DNA of 64,000 nucleotides from Canna indica (taxonomy: Eukaryota; Streptophyta; Magnoliopsida; Zingiberales; Cannaceae). The notes under the pieces were generated by a model. The model was not told the DNA's origin and did no database searches. It saw only the letters and a list, made by a program, of their open reading frames with translations. Shown here in pieces: positions 50,160-62,800 of the stretch. Location: the NCBI GenBank assembly GCA_034359265.1, contig CP136895.1, positions 870,501-934,500 on the forward strand, written 5' to 3'. Each line of letters starts with the position of its first letter. The first letter of the stretch is position 1. The position numbers and the translations under genes are program-made.

Positions 50160-53062
50160 AGATGCTCCGTGTAGGGCAAGATATTCAGGTTTAGGTTTTT
50201 AGGATGTATTCACTCAGAAAATTGTTCTTGCCTGTTGGGTTCTAATATATTGGTTTTCATTTACGCATGCCTGCACAATTGTTCCCCTTAGTTCAGTTCT
50301 TTTGGTGTTGGGATATGAGTTGAGCGAACTTATTAGTGATATCAGCGGCAGTAATTATAAGGTAAGCTTTTTGACCTATATGGTTCATAATAGTTTTTGA
50401 GAATTTTGTCTCAGGAGACAGACATTATATAATCTGATTCCTATTCTTTGCACACAAATGTTTAGGTCTTGGACTCGTGGAGAATATGATGGGTGGAATA
50501 TTTACAGGAGCTAGTTACAGTGTTTAAGCTGTCTGAACTTTCTTTCATTCATTCTTTTTTAAAAAAAATTAATTTTTTAAAAACATTAATATGGAAGTGA
50601 ATGTCGTATCTGGCTTTAGTGGTAAACTTGGTAAGCTGCTAAGAAATAGCGGTTTGTGCAAATAAAGAGCACATTTGGATGAAGAATAAATAGAAAGTAG
50701 AATAAAACATATATTTGGGATAAATCTCTATTATCTCATTGACTTTGATGGAAGAATGCTCGGTGGAGCAGCTCTTGGGAGTTGGGACAGCTACCTCAAC
50801 AATAGAGGAAGCAAAGTTCTTTTCTAGCCAATTGTGCAACTCCGATGTACCAGGAGCTGCTTGAGAAACTGAAGAACTAACTTAGTTCTGCAACTTTTAT
50901 GATGCTTGATCAGGATGCTCATGCAACTGAATGTAACCCAAAACACTGTTCAATGTGCAGACCAACAGTGATAGATTCTGTATTCTTTTTCTATTTGCTG
51001 CAAATGACACTGAAGTACTCAGTATCACTGACATAACTTTTGTGATTTAGACAGGTTTATCTCATAGGATTTCCAGACATTACTAAAGAGTGCTTTCAAA
51101 TATTCAGTACATACTTGGCCTTGGTCACCTTGTTTTTGTTACTATTTATGCAACATTGACTGGTGTTGATGTAGTTTATAAGTTCCAGAGTCCTTCCATC
51201 TGTTGACAAAGCTATAAGCACTGAAGTACTGGACTCATACATATTCAACTGGAACATGGATGCAGTATCTTTGTGAATCTTTTTATTCTTGTCTAGTGAA
51301 TTATTATCTCTCATCAATTGACAAATCCACTGAATGGACTGAGAACTATTGTTTTCTGGTTGGAACACAAAAAAGCTTGCTAGTTAAATTGTAGGATTGA
51401 TGACATTTTTAAGGATTTGACTCATTTTGACTATGCTCTTATAATTGTTAATGGAATATGCACAGAATCTTGAGTTGCTGTTCTCCCATTTCTGTGAGAG
51501 GGGAATCACTTGAAATTGCCTATCCAAATCATAGCATCATATTTGGACAGTCTCCTTCAACTTTGGGAGACACATGCTTTTCTGTCATTTGTCCCACCTG
51601 TCCCATTGACACCATTATTACCACTTGCAAAGTGTTAGTGAGTAAAGGGCGAAGCCATGACAAAGTCAACACTAATTTCATGTCTTGGGTGCTCAGAAAA
51701 ATTGGCTACAGCAAGATCAGTGTTCATGTCAAGGGTTAAAAAGTGGCAGATCTGTGCCCATCTATTAGGAAGTCCTAACAGTATTTTTATAGCTGAGATA
51801 ACAACATAACATCTCTCGCCCAGATGTGACTTAAGTAATAATTCTAGAAGATAATTACTCCTTGCTGATGCAATATTATTATTATTTTTATTTTTTGATA
51901 CTTAAGCATCGTTTCTTAGATTTTTGAAATTGGATTTACCTCTTCAATTGAGAAACTGTGTTTTTTCTTATAACCTGTTCAATAGTGCACACTAATTTAA
52001 TCAAATATTTTAGTGTTTAAGACTTTTTTTCATAAAAGATATTTACTCAAAAAAATTAAACAGCTTCGGAACTAAAAAAATAGATTTAGTTTATTTTATA
52101 TATATAGTCATAGAGATTCCAAAAATATATGGGCAACAGTGTAATTTAATATAACATTTAGTATTCAAGATTTTTATCTGAAAGTTTTAAACAACTTCAA
52201 AACTCAAAAAGAATAATTCACTATAACTACTTCATATTACATAACATTAGTCCTAAGCAATATATATAACATTCTATTTTAATCAAATATTTAGTGTTCA
52301 AGACTTCTAGCATAAGTTTTTGTCTTGAATAAATTGAATTTTGCCAAAAAGGCTTTAAAAGCTTCAAAAGATTCATGGAGAGTATTTTTTCTTAATAAAC
52401 AGACATTTCAAATTATATATATATATTTTAAAAAATTAAACACTTTGACCCAAAGTATTATTAAAAAAATTATAATACTTAAATTATTAAAAAAATATAA
52501 AACTTTTTAGTGCTTAAGTATGGGATGAATAATTTTATTGGAGGATATTTACCTTTTTATTCCAATTTTGGAAATTTATATATCCTTATACTGGATTTAG
52601 GAATTCTCATAAATTATTCCAATTTTGAAAAAAAAGGTCTATTTTGATACTAAAAGATTCTGTTGTGCATTTTTTCAAAATTGGAATAATTTATGAGAAT
52701 TTTTTATATTAATTTTAAAAGATAATTTTTAGGAATAGTAATAAAGTTCTCTACAATATATAAATGCAGCAGGTAATTAAAGCTAAAATATCAGGAATAG
52801 TAATTCAACTTTCTAAAAAAGTTTCAAATTAGTACACGAATAATTTCTTATCAAATTTGTACACAACCTTGTAAAGATACCTCAAATTCATTATTTGTTA
52901 TCCAATGATTATAAATATCATTTTAGTACATTATATTTTATACCTTCTCATGGTACGTTTGCTTTGTTGGATTAAATATGATAGGATTAGATAATAAATG
53001 AGAGAGAGTTGAATACGAATATTTTAAATTCGGTGTACATCAGATATCATATTAATTTTATA
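50160..53062. other. Spacer after eIF4G copy 1: 3' UTR, possible gene remnant, AT-rich DNA
   Basis: 50160-50550 is probably 3' UTR. 50640-51740 has scattered minus-strand open stretches (HNWLEKNFASSIVEVAVPTP at 50639-50839; FQLNMYESSTSVLIALSTDG within 51096-51368; DMNTDLAVANFSEHPRHEI near 51700) that may be remains of one gene, but I recognise no family. From 51850 on the sequence is very AT-rich, with a 32-bp perfect inverted repeat at 52602-52701. Confidence 0.4.
52602..52701. repeat. 32-bp perfect inverted repeat (hairpin)
   Basis: Bases 52602-52633 and 52670-52701 are exact reverse complements (core ATTCTCATAAATTATTCCAA) around a 36-base loop. It could be the core of a small MITE or give a stable RNA hairpin. 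Confidence 0.8.
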
Positions 53063-54117
53063 TGAGAAAATGTACAAAAATGCCCCTAATGTTTCCTCAC
53101 GGGTACTAAAATGCCCCTAAGGTTTTTTGGAGATAAAAAATACCCCTTACGTTATGGAATTGGGTACAAAAATACTCATATAGGTAAACGACATTAATTG
53201 ATAGAAAACGGAGCTGGCGTGACTGATGATTAAGACTGATGACGTGGACATGTGGCTTGTATACATGTCAAGACGTTTTATCACGGGTACTAAAATGTCT
53301 ATAATATTTTTTAATTGGTACAAAAATGTTCTTAACGTTTCCTCACCCCTAACATTTATTTTGGAGTTAAAATACTCCTGAGATTATTGAAAATAATACA
53401 AAAATGACATCATGCTAACTTTTGTTAGGTGAGACTTAACAGAGATGTCATAGATACTGATAGAGATGTTGACCTTACACGTGGTGCACATGCAAAGAGC
53501 AACTTGCCACACAATCGTAGGGGTGAGCAAAAAAATTAAAAAATTGATTAATCAAAAAATTTGGTTCGGTTTCAAACCGATTTTTCAATTAACCAATTTT
53601 TTGATTTTTTTGCTCACCCTACGGTTGCGCGGCAAGTTGCTCTCTACATATGCGTCACGTGTAAAGTCAATATCTTTGTCAACATCCACGACATCTCCGT
53701 TAAGTCACACCTAATAAAAGTTAGTTTGATGTCATTTTTGTATTATTTTCAATAATCTCAGAGGAATTTTAGTTCCAAAAAAACTTTATGTGTATTTTAG
53801 TACTCGTGAGAAAACGTTAGGGACATTTTTGTACCAGTGAAAAAACATTAGAGATATTTTAGTACTCGTGAGAAAACATCCGAGGCATTTTAATACCTAT
53901 GAGAAAACGTCTTGGTGTGCATGCGCGCCACATGTCCACGTCATCAGTTGTAGTCATTAGCCACGTCAGCTCCGTTATCTCTTAATTAACGTTGTTTACC
54001 TATTTGAGTATTTTTGTATCTAATTTCATAACGTAAGGGGTATTTTTGATCCTAAAAAAATATGAGCATTTTAGTACCCGTGAGGAAACGTTAGAGGTAT
54101 TTTTGTACCTTTTCTCA
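53063..54117. mobile_element. Fold-back element, 1,055 bp, near-complete palindrome, 7-bp target duplication
   Basis: The left arm starts TGAGAAAATGTACAAAAATG and the right arm ends with its complement (TTTTTGTACCTTTTCTCA). Pairing continues through the whole element: CTCACGGGTACTAAAATGC, GTTATGGAATTGGGTACAAA, GATGACGTGGACATGTGG and AGAGCAACTTGCC all recur inverted, to a centre near 53572. Identical flanks TTTTATA occur at 53056-53062 and 54118-54124. Arm length of about 500 bases and the flanking duplication fit a Mutator-like fold-back element. The centre (TAGGGGTGAGCA..TGCTCACCCTA, 53519-53622) also has hAT-type ends and may be an older nested MITE. No protein is encoded. Confidence 0.85.
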
Positions 54118-55696
54118 TTTTATATTATTCTAATCATATTCTTTTTTAAGTAATGCATTAAATAAATAATGAATTTAAATTCATATCTTATCTTATTTCT
54201 TTTAATCTTCTGAATGAAGAAAACAAGCACTCGGGGCTCGTTTGGTACACCGTATAGTACTAGTTTGTATTGACTAACATGTATAGTACTAGTCTGTATT
54301 ATACTAGTATGTATTGACTAACCTATATACTATAATATAATATTACAAAAATACCTTTGTGATTATTGAAAATAGTACAAAAATAATATCATGCTAACTT
54401 TTATTATGTGGAACTTAACAAAGATGTCATAGATACTGATAAAGATGTTGACTTTACACCGTAATATTACATAATATTTATATAGGGTACCAAACATGCT
54501 CTCAATGTACTGAAAGGTACAAGGAGGTTGAACGTTTTAGTATCCTCGTGGAAGCACATAATGGTTGACTTTGATGGAGTATTTACGAGGCTTTGATAGT
54601 TCAATTGTAGCAATTGTTAGTCAACTTTACTAATGTTCGATTTGAGATTCTTTTTAGTTAGATTTGCTCGAATGGAAAGGGTTTATATTGACGGCTGGAA
54701 GATCTGCCGGTTAAGGGAGATATTGATGTGTCATTTATTGATTCCATACTATAACTAGTAGTTGCAGATGAAACATGTCATGGCACTCAAGTTGAAGTTG
54801 AAGTTGAAGTCTCATTTAATGTTGAAGAGAATGATGGCCGGAAGCAACTGCTTGCAAAAAAAAGTCAACTTGTGTGAGAAAGAGAAATCATCTAAAACTT
54901 CTTAATTATGTTAATTTTGGTCAAACCTTCTTTCCTTTTTAACCCCTTTTTTTTTTGCAAGGGGATATGGTAATTGAAGTGAACGAATAAAAAAATGAAT
55001 ATGAATTCATATTCATTATTTTATCATTCATATTCATTCAGTCAAAGCTCATGTCCAATCGTTCATAAAAATTTATATGGGCAGAGATGTCCATATAAGT
55101 TTTTTCTCATTTAAGTGGTGAATGAAGAAATGACTTTTGCTTACATGGTGTTTGTATACACCGATGGAGTCGAAAATCAAAATAAAGAGGGGTGGACTCA
55201 AACTAACATATGCTATAGCCGTGTGGGACCGTGACTGCGCGAGAGGCAGCTGATGTTGGAAGGTGCCAATGCCAGATGGCCTCGATCCGCCAACAAAAGA
55301 TTCTCGACCAAAGACACAAAAAATTTTCTTGTTATGAGACGCAAATTGTCGGAAAGGATTAACGTGGACTATTTGCAAATCTTAAAATATTTCTATATGG
55401 GTCAAAGAAATTCCTAATAGGGTAAATTGAATTCCCGATCGGGCCAAACCTTTTTCCGATCGGGTCAAAGAAAGTCTACAACCATAGGCGTGGGACATAT
55501 GGAGGTCTGAGTCATCGGGAGAAATGTTAGGAAAGAAAGGAAAAAATAGAGTATTTTTAATTATGTAATGGTAAATTTTAACATATATGGAAAGAAAATT
55601 TACATTTTATTTTTCTATATGTAAATGGAAAAAAATTATATGATGAGGGAGGGCAATTATTCCCCCTTCTACAAGAATAGTCCGCCCCTGATTATA
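54118..55696. other. Spacer before eIF4G copy 2
   Basis: Contains the nested MITE at 54233-54501 and otherwise AT-rich sequence with no supported gene. Near 55400-55480 a short motif (CCCGATCGGG, CCGATCGGGTCAAAG) is repeated. Homology with the copy 1 upstream region begins at about 55697. Confidence 0.5.
54233..54501. mobile_element. Small MITE interrupted by a fold-back fragment
   Basis: The left end GGGGCTCGTTTGGTACAC and right end GGTACCAAACATGCTCTC are imperfect inverted copies. Between them 54357-54461 is a diverged copy of part of the left arm of the fold-back element (compare 53384-53480: TCATGCTAACTTTTGTTAGG and GATGTCATAGATACTGATA). The fragment therefore entered this MITE, or was carried with it. 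Confidence 0.6.
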
Positions 55697-56543
55697 GGGT
55701 TAGTCTTTTCTTGATAATTTGTTTGCAGTCAAATATTTTGTAAAAGTCTAGAATGAAATACCATATCGAACTCAAGAGCATTTTAGAGATTTTGAAAAAA
55801 AAATATGAATCTAAATTTTTTTAAATTCATGTTATGGATTCGAGAAGTTCTCTCATTCATGTTATGATCTAAGAAAATTGCTCGTTAAAAATTTGGCCCA
55901 AATAAGAACAAATTTCTATAATATTTTAAAAGATAGGTGTTATATATAAATCAATCTTTGTTCCACCCGGCTCAAGTTATCAAAACCGGTTCACATAATT
56001 AAACTTATGCGGTGAATTGAGCGACACTTGTCATGCAAATATTTGATGCGCCTTTCATCTCAACGTCGGCATTCTCGCATGCTTTACTTATTAGTTTATT
56101 CAAAGCTTTCTATAAAGAAACAGATACTTGCTCTTCAAACTTCTCAAGGATTCCAAAAAATGTGGAATGCAATTTGATTTCAAGGATTGTTAAATCAAAT
56201 TCATGGTTAAAAATAAAACTTAAATCAATTATGAATTGAACTAGTCAAACATTGAAAATAAGAAATATTGCCTAATTAAGTGGTAAAAATTTGGAATTAG
56301 AAAAGATGATGAACAAATTCAAATGGGTTGAATCTTCATGGATTGGGGTTCGTTGGAGTCGAACTCGGCGATGTTATCGATTAGGTTTAACCGCCTCGGG
56401 TTGAGCGCGATGTTTTGATTTCCCAAATTGCCCTCGCCACACTCTGTTTCTTTTTATTAATCTCTTTTTCTCTCCCCGTTGGTTCCATTGCAATACTCTT
56501 CTCCCTCTTCTTCTCCTCTTCTCGCTCCCGTGCTGGTCTGTGC

Positions 56544-56597
56544 ATGATTCCCGCTTCATTCGCATCGCCGCTGAGGGGGAGCCCTGATCTCCCTTGA
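56544..56597 (+). promoter_or_regulatory. Upstream ORF (17 codons) in the eIF4G copy 2 leader
   Basis: Encodes the same 17 residues as the copy 1 uORF (MIPASFASPLRGSPDLP), ending in TGA instead of TAA, with identical codons. It lies before the 5' UTR intron at 56629-56837. Confidence 0.6.
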
Positions 56598-56866
56598 TCG
56601 CCCGATTCTGTCGCGCGGAAGCTATCAGGTGAGCGACTCGATCCACGGGGCTTATCCCCCCGATCACTCCCATCTAGGTTTTTTTTGTTGCTTCGCCCAA
56701 GAGAAAAGGAAACTCGCTCCGTTATCCCGTGTCTGATTGAATTCATTGGGAAATACCTAGGGAAGTGGAATCGTAAAGATCGATCTTTTTGTTTTTGTTG
56801 GGTTTTTGATCTTTGGGTTGTGTTTCTTCTGCTTTAGATTTGGAGGAACAAGTGCAGTTGGGATTT

Positions 56867-59800
56867 ATGTCTGTCAATCAAACGAGGGCTGAGAGGACCC
56901 AGGGGCAGCTTAGGAAACCCACTCGATTAGGCAGCTCCGGTCAGCAAAGGGGTTTCGTTGGTGTCAGTGGGAAGGGCGGCGGCGGCGGCGGCTCCGCCCC
57001 TTCTCATCCTCCTATCTCCACATTTACATCTCATGCTGCTGCTGCTGCTCCGCCGTCTTCAAACGCTTCTTCATTGCAGACGAATCGAAGGTGCCATATT
57101 TTCTCTTAAGTTTTGATCACTAGCCTCTTCTTCATGATAGGATTGGTGTCTTCCCTTACGTCAGGCTGAATGCTTTGAACAATGATGGGGGTTCTGAGGG
57201 GTTCTAACTAATTTTGGTCTCTGCAGCTTCAAGAAATCTGGTAATGGACATGGCGGTCAATCTAGGATAAATCATGAAAACACGAGTTCTGAAGCAGATG
57301 CTGTTGTTTCCAATACTACTACTGCCCATCGAGTTGTTCAGAATGGTCCTCAGGCCCTGGTGCCATCTCCTGGTAACCTATTTATGTATATTATTAATTT
57401 TTTTCATAAAAATCCCTTCGTGGAAGATTTATCTCTAGGACTAGGAGTAACAGCTGGAGTGCAGGATTAGTTTGTCTTAATTTGTTGGGTTTCATGTGTT
57501 GTAGTGGTTATCTCTTTGTAATTAGCACCTCTTCTTTTAACTGGAACCATATAATGCTGCTGACGTTGGTACATCATAGGATATTCGGATACCCCAGTCC
57601 CAGAAGGTGCAAAATCAGTTGATATGTCAACCCCTAGAAATGCACCCCGAGCAATCCCAAAGGCACCATCTTCTCAGTCTTCTACTGGATCTTCGGGCTC
57701 TCAGACAAAGTCTGTACAGCCTAAAGGTTTGATGCCCCTCTCTCACTAAGTGCATGAACTTCTCTGAATTTTCTGAAGCACTAGCAAATGCCAAATTCTG
57801 CCTAGAAAGTTAAGACTTTTTCACACTAACTCTATTGTCTGATGTTCCCAGGAGATACATCTAGGACTGTTACTCTTCAATTTGGCACAATAAATCCTGG
57901 TATCGTGAATGGTTTGCAGGTAATATTTTTTTAGTGAATTTGAAACATTGGTGTTTGGTCTTGTTTCTTGTGTTCCTTGTGATCCTTATACTTGGAAATG
58001 CATTATGGTTATGGAAGATTCCTGCTCGGACAAGCTCAGCTCCACCAAATCTTGATGAACAGAAACGTGACCAGGTTTGTGGATATTTTTGCAAACTAAT
58101 ATGATTTCAACTTTTCTATTTAGCCATATCCTTCTCCAAAGGAAAAAAAGAAATATTTTGCCTTTTATGTGCACCCGGATCAGTCCTTTCTTTGTGCATG
58201 GTATTTGTTATAGCCTTATGATTTTCCTTCTCTTTTTGATAGTCTTCAATTGCATTCATGGCATTTTACATCTGATAACATACATTTGGGTAGATTGAGT
58301 TTGATTATTGCACTCATACATTACCTCATTACCTTTTCAGGCTCGTGCTGAGTCCTTTCAACCTGCTCCGGTGTTGCCCATACCTCCTGTGCCCAAACAC
58401 CAGCATCATCAACAACAAACCAGAAAAGATGTTGGTTTTGCTCATCAATCTAGCAGTGTGGAGTCTCGTCCTGTAACTCAGATAAAAAGGGATGTTACTA
58501 CACCAGTAGCATCTGCCTCAGTTGTAGCTCCGCCAAAATCATCTGTGCTTCCACTTTCTGGGATGCCTATGCCAATGACAATTCCATTTCAACCTCAGCA
58601 ACCTCAAGTTCCTCAGTTTGGTGGCCCAGGCCCACAGATGCAATCACCTGGTCTGTTAGCTAACTCGCTGCAATTGTCAATGAACATGAATGCTGCCCAA
58701 GTTGCACAATCAATTTTTGTTCCTGGTGTCCAACCTCATTTTGTGCAGCAACAGGCAATGATGCACCAAGGACAAAGTTTAGGGTACGCCCCACAAATTG
58801 GTCATCAATATCCCCAACAGTTGGGCAATTTAGGACTGAGCATTACTCCACAGTTCCCACAACAGCAGCCTAATAAACCTGTTGGCCCTCGTAAGACAAC
58901 AGTGAAAATAACTCATCCAGAGACACATGAAGAGTTGAGACTTGACAAAAGGACTGACTCTTATAGGGATGGTGTTTCTTCTGGGCAGAGGCCACTTCCC
59001 AATGTAATTCCACAATCTCAGCCTATCCCGACATATACTGCTTCTCAGCAGATGAATTACTATTCCCCTCTGCAGCAGACTTCTTATAATTCTTCTCCAC
59101 TTATGTATCCTACATCCGTCCCTCTGACAAGTGGGCAGGTGCCTGCAAGCTCACAGGCTACAAGATATAGTTACCCAGTTGGTCAAAGTGGACAACATTT
59201 GTCCTTCATGAACTCATCTATGGTAAACACCATTCCTGGTAGCAAACCTGTGCCTCTGGCCCCTCTACGTGGCATTTCCGAAGGGAGCAACTTAGACGGC
59301 GTACCAGCTTCAACATCTGTCCTTGCTCCATTCCAGATAACTGCAAAGCCATCTATTAGTTCACAAGGTGAGAAAGCTGGGGCATCCTCATGGACACCTT
59401 CTGTGGTAATTAGCATGCCTTCTAGCAAGGCAGTAGCGCCTAAGCCATTAAAGACTATGGCAGATGCTACTACTCCCTATCAAAGGCACAATGAGACCAG
59501 TCCTGATGGATCTGATCAGAAGCTTAAATCAGGATCTGAACAATTAGTTAGTGTTTTGCCTGTCACAGACACGAGTTCATCTGCTCCTGCTCCTGCTCCT
59601 GCTCCTGTGCTCTCAACACGTAAAGTGCTCCCTGAAACTTTTTCTGCTCCTGAGACACAGGCAGGTGATTCTGAAATGTTGCTATCTGTAAATTATGACA
59701 AGGAAAGGGAATCTGTGCAGAGATCTGATTCTTCGAAGGATAAGCAAAACAAGCCAAGTAAAATTGATTTTACAAATTTCGAAAAACAGCCTCAGGTAAA

Positions 59801-62800
59801 TCTTCTTTGCTCATTTATTTTCTCATTAGGCTGCATATTTGACCAGTGCATATGCTTGAACTTGTGCAGTTAGATGAAGCTTCTTCTACAGGAGCAAGAT
59901 TGTCTTTGCTAAGCACTACCAAGGATTGCTCTGTGGAGAGGAAAACTATTCATGAAGGGTGCACTAAAGTTGAGGATATTGAGAGTCTCTCGATCTCTGA
60001 TCGGGCTACATCTTCAACGTGCCCATCTTATAAGGATGGAAACAAAATTCTTTCCGAAATGGAACCAATTGAATCCGTTGATGATAAAGAAATAGCCACT
60101 GCATCTGGCTCGTCTGGATTGGAGAAGCAAACATACCAAGATGCATCATTAAGTTATGCTGATTCATTTGGGTTACCACCTGATGGTGTTTCAAGCAAAG
60201 CATATGTTCCTTCTGTTGCTACGACTTTGGGCATTACGGTGAATGGAACTAATATTGACAATCTGGCTACTAACATTAGTGCAGTTAACACAGTTTTGGA
60301 TGTTAGGAGAACTGAAATGCTTGATTATTCAGAGAAATCTGAAGCATCGAATTCTTCATCACAAGATTCTGATGGTGCCAAAGTACATTCATCTTCTACT
60401 ACTGCAAAGTGTTCTGCCAATTCAGTTATGCAAGTAAAACAAGATGATGAAAAAGTGAAAATTAGTGAGTATGAGGTTGATAACAAACTTTTTAGTCACT
60501 CCATTCAAGATAGTGATTCTAAAGAGGATAATAGGACAGGCCAAGAACAAAACACGCAAATTGGTACGTCTGTGGATGCAACTGATTCTGTAACTACACT
60601 TGATTGTGATATTCCATCTGCAGATTATGACAAAGATAGGCTTGATCCCCTGGCAACTAAATCTGAACTAAAATGTAGCACGGATGTTGGTTTAACCAAT
60701 TCTCGTTTGGCACCTAAGTCTGCCACCATATACATACTACCTACTTCTTCGACAGCACAGAATTTAGAGCCTAAAATTCTTAACTTGCCTGATGATGAAG
60801 TGGTTTCTGCAACACGCTTGGGGCAGAAGGAGAAACCTTCCGCGGAAATCATGAAAGCTAAGATTACTCCTGGAAGGAAGCAGAAGCGAAAGGAAATGTT
60901 TTCTAAAGCAGATGCTGCAGGGTCTTCTGATCTCTACAATGCATACAAGCGCCCAGAGGAAAAGGCTGAGGTCGTCAGTAATTCAGAAACTGTAGATAGT
61001 TCAACAGAGGGCATAAAAACTTCCCCTGTAGATTATCCTGATGTGGATGTTACTGCAATTAAGGAAGATGGGCAGAACAAAGCTGAGTTGGATAGCTGGG
61101 AAAATGTGGCTGATATATCATCACCAAAACTGAAAACATCAGAGCATGAGCTGTCAGCTGATGGAGCGAGGAAGCAAGATGATGATGGCGATTTTGAAAT
61201 TACTCGCCAAAAGAAATACACGAGGGATTTTCTAATGACCCTCTCACAGCAGTTTATTGAGCTTCCTGTAGGTTTTCAAATTGGCTCTGACATACAAGAT
61301 GCATTGATGAGCAGCCCTCATGCAAGATCACCAGGTCCAAGTCCTGGGAGAAATATAGATCGGCAGTCAAGTGGTCGTCGTATGGCAGGTAATCTGGATG
61401 ATGATAAGTGGATCAGAGCACATGGGTCCTTTGGTCCTGGTCATGACATTAGGTTAGATGCTGGGCATGGACCTGCAAATATTAATCTACGGCTTGTGCA
61501 AGGTGGCTCTCAAGGGGTTCTAAAAGTTCCTCGAGCACAGGGAGGACTTCTGTCAGGGCCAATACCATCTCAGGGAGTCATGCTACGTGGTGGTCCTGAT
61601 GAGAGGTGGAAACGTGCAAGGGGTTTAATACCCTCTCCTCAGACGCCAATGCAGGTAATGCACAAAGCCGAGAAGAAGTATGAAGTTGGCAAAATTACTG
61701 ATGAGGAACAGGCAAAGCAAAGGCAACTGAAAGCTATACTTAACAAATTGACCCCTCAAAATTTTGACAAACTCTTTGCCCAGGTCAGGGAGGTTAACAT
61801 AGACAATGCAGATACTCTGACCGGTGTCATCTCACAGATCTTTGACAAAGCTTTGATGGAACCAACCTTTTGTGAAATGTATGCTAATTTCTGTTTTCAT
61901 CTAGCTGATGTTCTACCTGATTTCAACGAGGACAATGAAAAGATAACTTTTAAGAGACTGCTCCTGAACAAATGCCAAGAAGAATTTGAAAGAGGGGAGA
62001 GAGATGAAGCTGAAGCTAACAAAGTCGAAGAGGAAGGTGAGATCAAGCAATCCGCAGAGGAAAGGGAGGAGAAGAGGCTGCAGGCCCGTCGCCGCATGCT
62101 TGGTAATATTCGGTTGATTGGGGAGTTGTACAAAAAGAAGATGTTGACTGAGAGAATCATGCATGAGTGCATCAAGAAGTTGTTGGGACAGTACCAGAAT
62201 CCCGACGAGGAAGATATTGAAGCCTTGTGCAAATTGATGAGTACAATTGGGGAGATGATAGATCACCCCAAGGCAAAGGAACATATGGATGCATATTTTG
62301 ACATGTTGACAAAGATGTCAACAAATCAGAAGCTGTCTTCACGTGTTAGATTCATGCTGAGAGATTCAATTGATCTTAGGAAGAACAAATGGCAACAGAG
62401 AAGAAAAGTCGAGGGACCAAAGAAGATTGATGAGGTTCACAGGGATGCAGCTCAAGAAAGGCAAGCTCAATCAAGTAGGTTAGGTCGTGGTCCTATCATA
62501 AGTAATATCCCAAGGCGTGGTCAAGTTGTTGATTATGGTTCTCGTGGGTCCACTTTAAGTTCTGCAAATTCACAGCAGGGTGGCCTCCGAGGAATGGTCA
62601 CTCAAGCCCGTGCATATGTCACACAAGATGTGCGGATGGGTGATAGACATCATTTTGATGGCAGGAACATGTCACTTCCCCTCCCGCAGAGATCTACTGA
62701 TGATGATAATATTACCCTTGGACCTCAAGGTGGCTTGGGTAGGGTAATGTCTATCAAAGGACAGCCACCAATATCTAATGTACCAGTTGCTGAAATTTCT

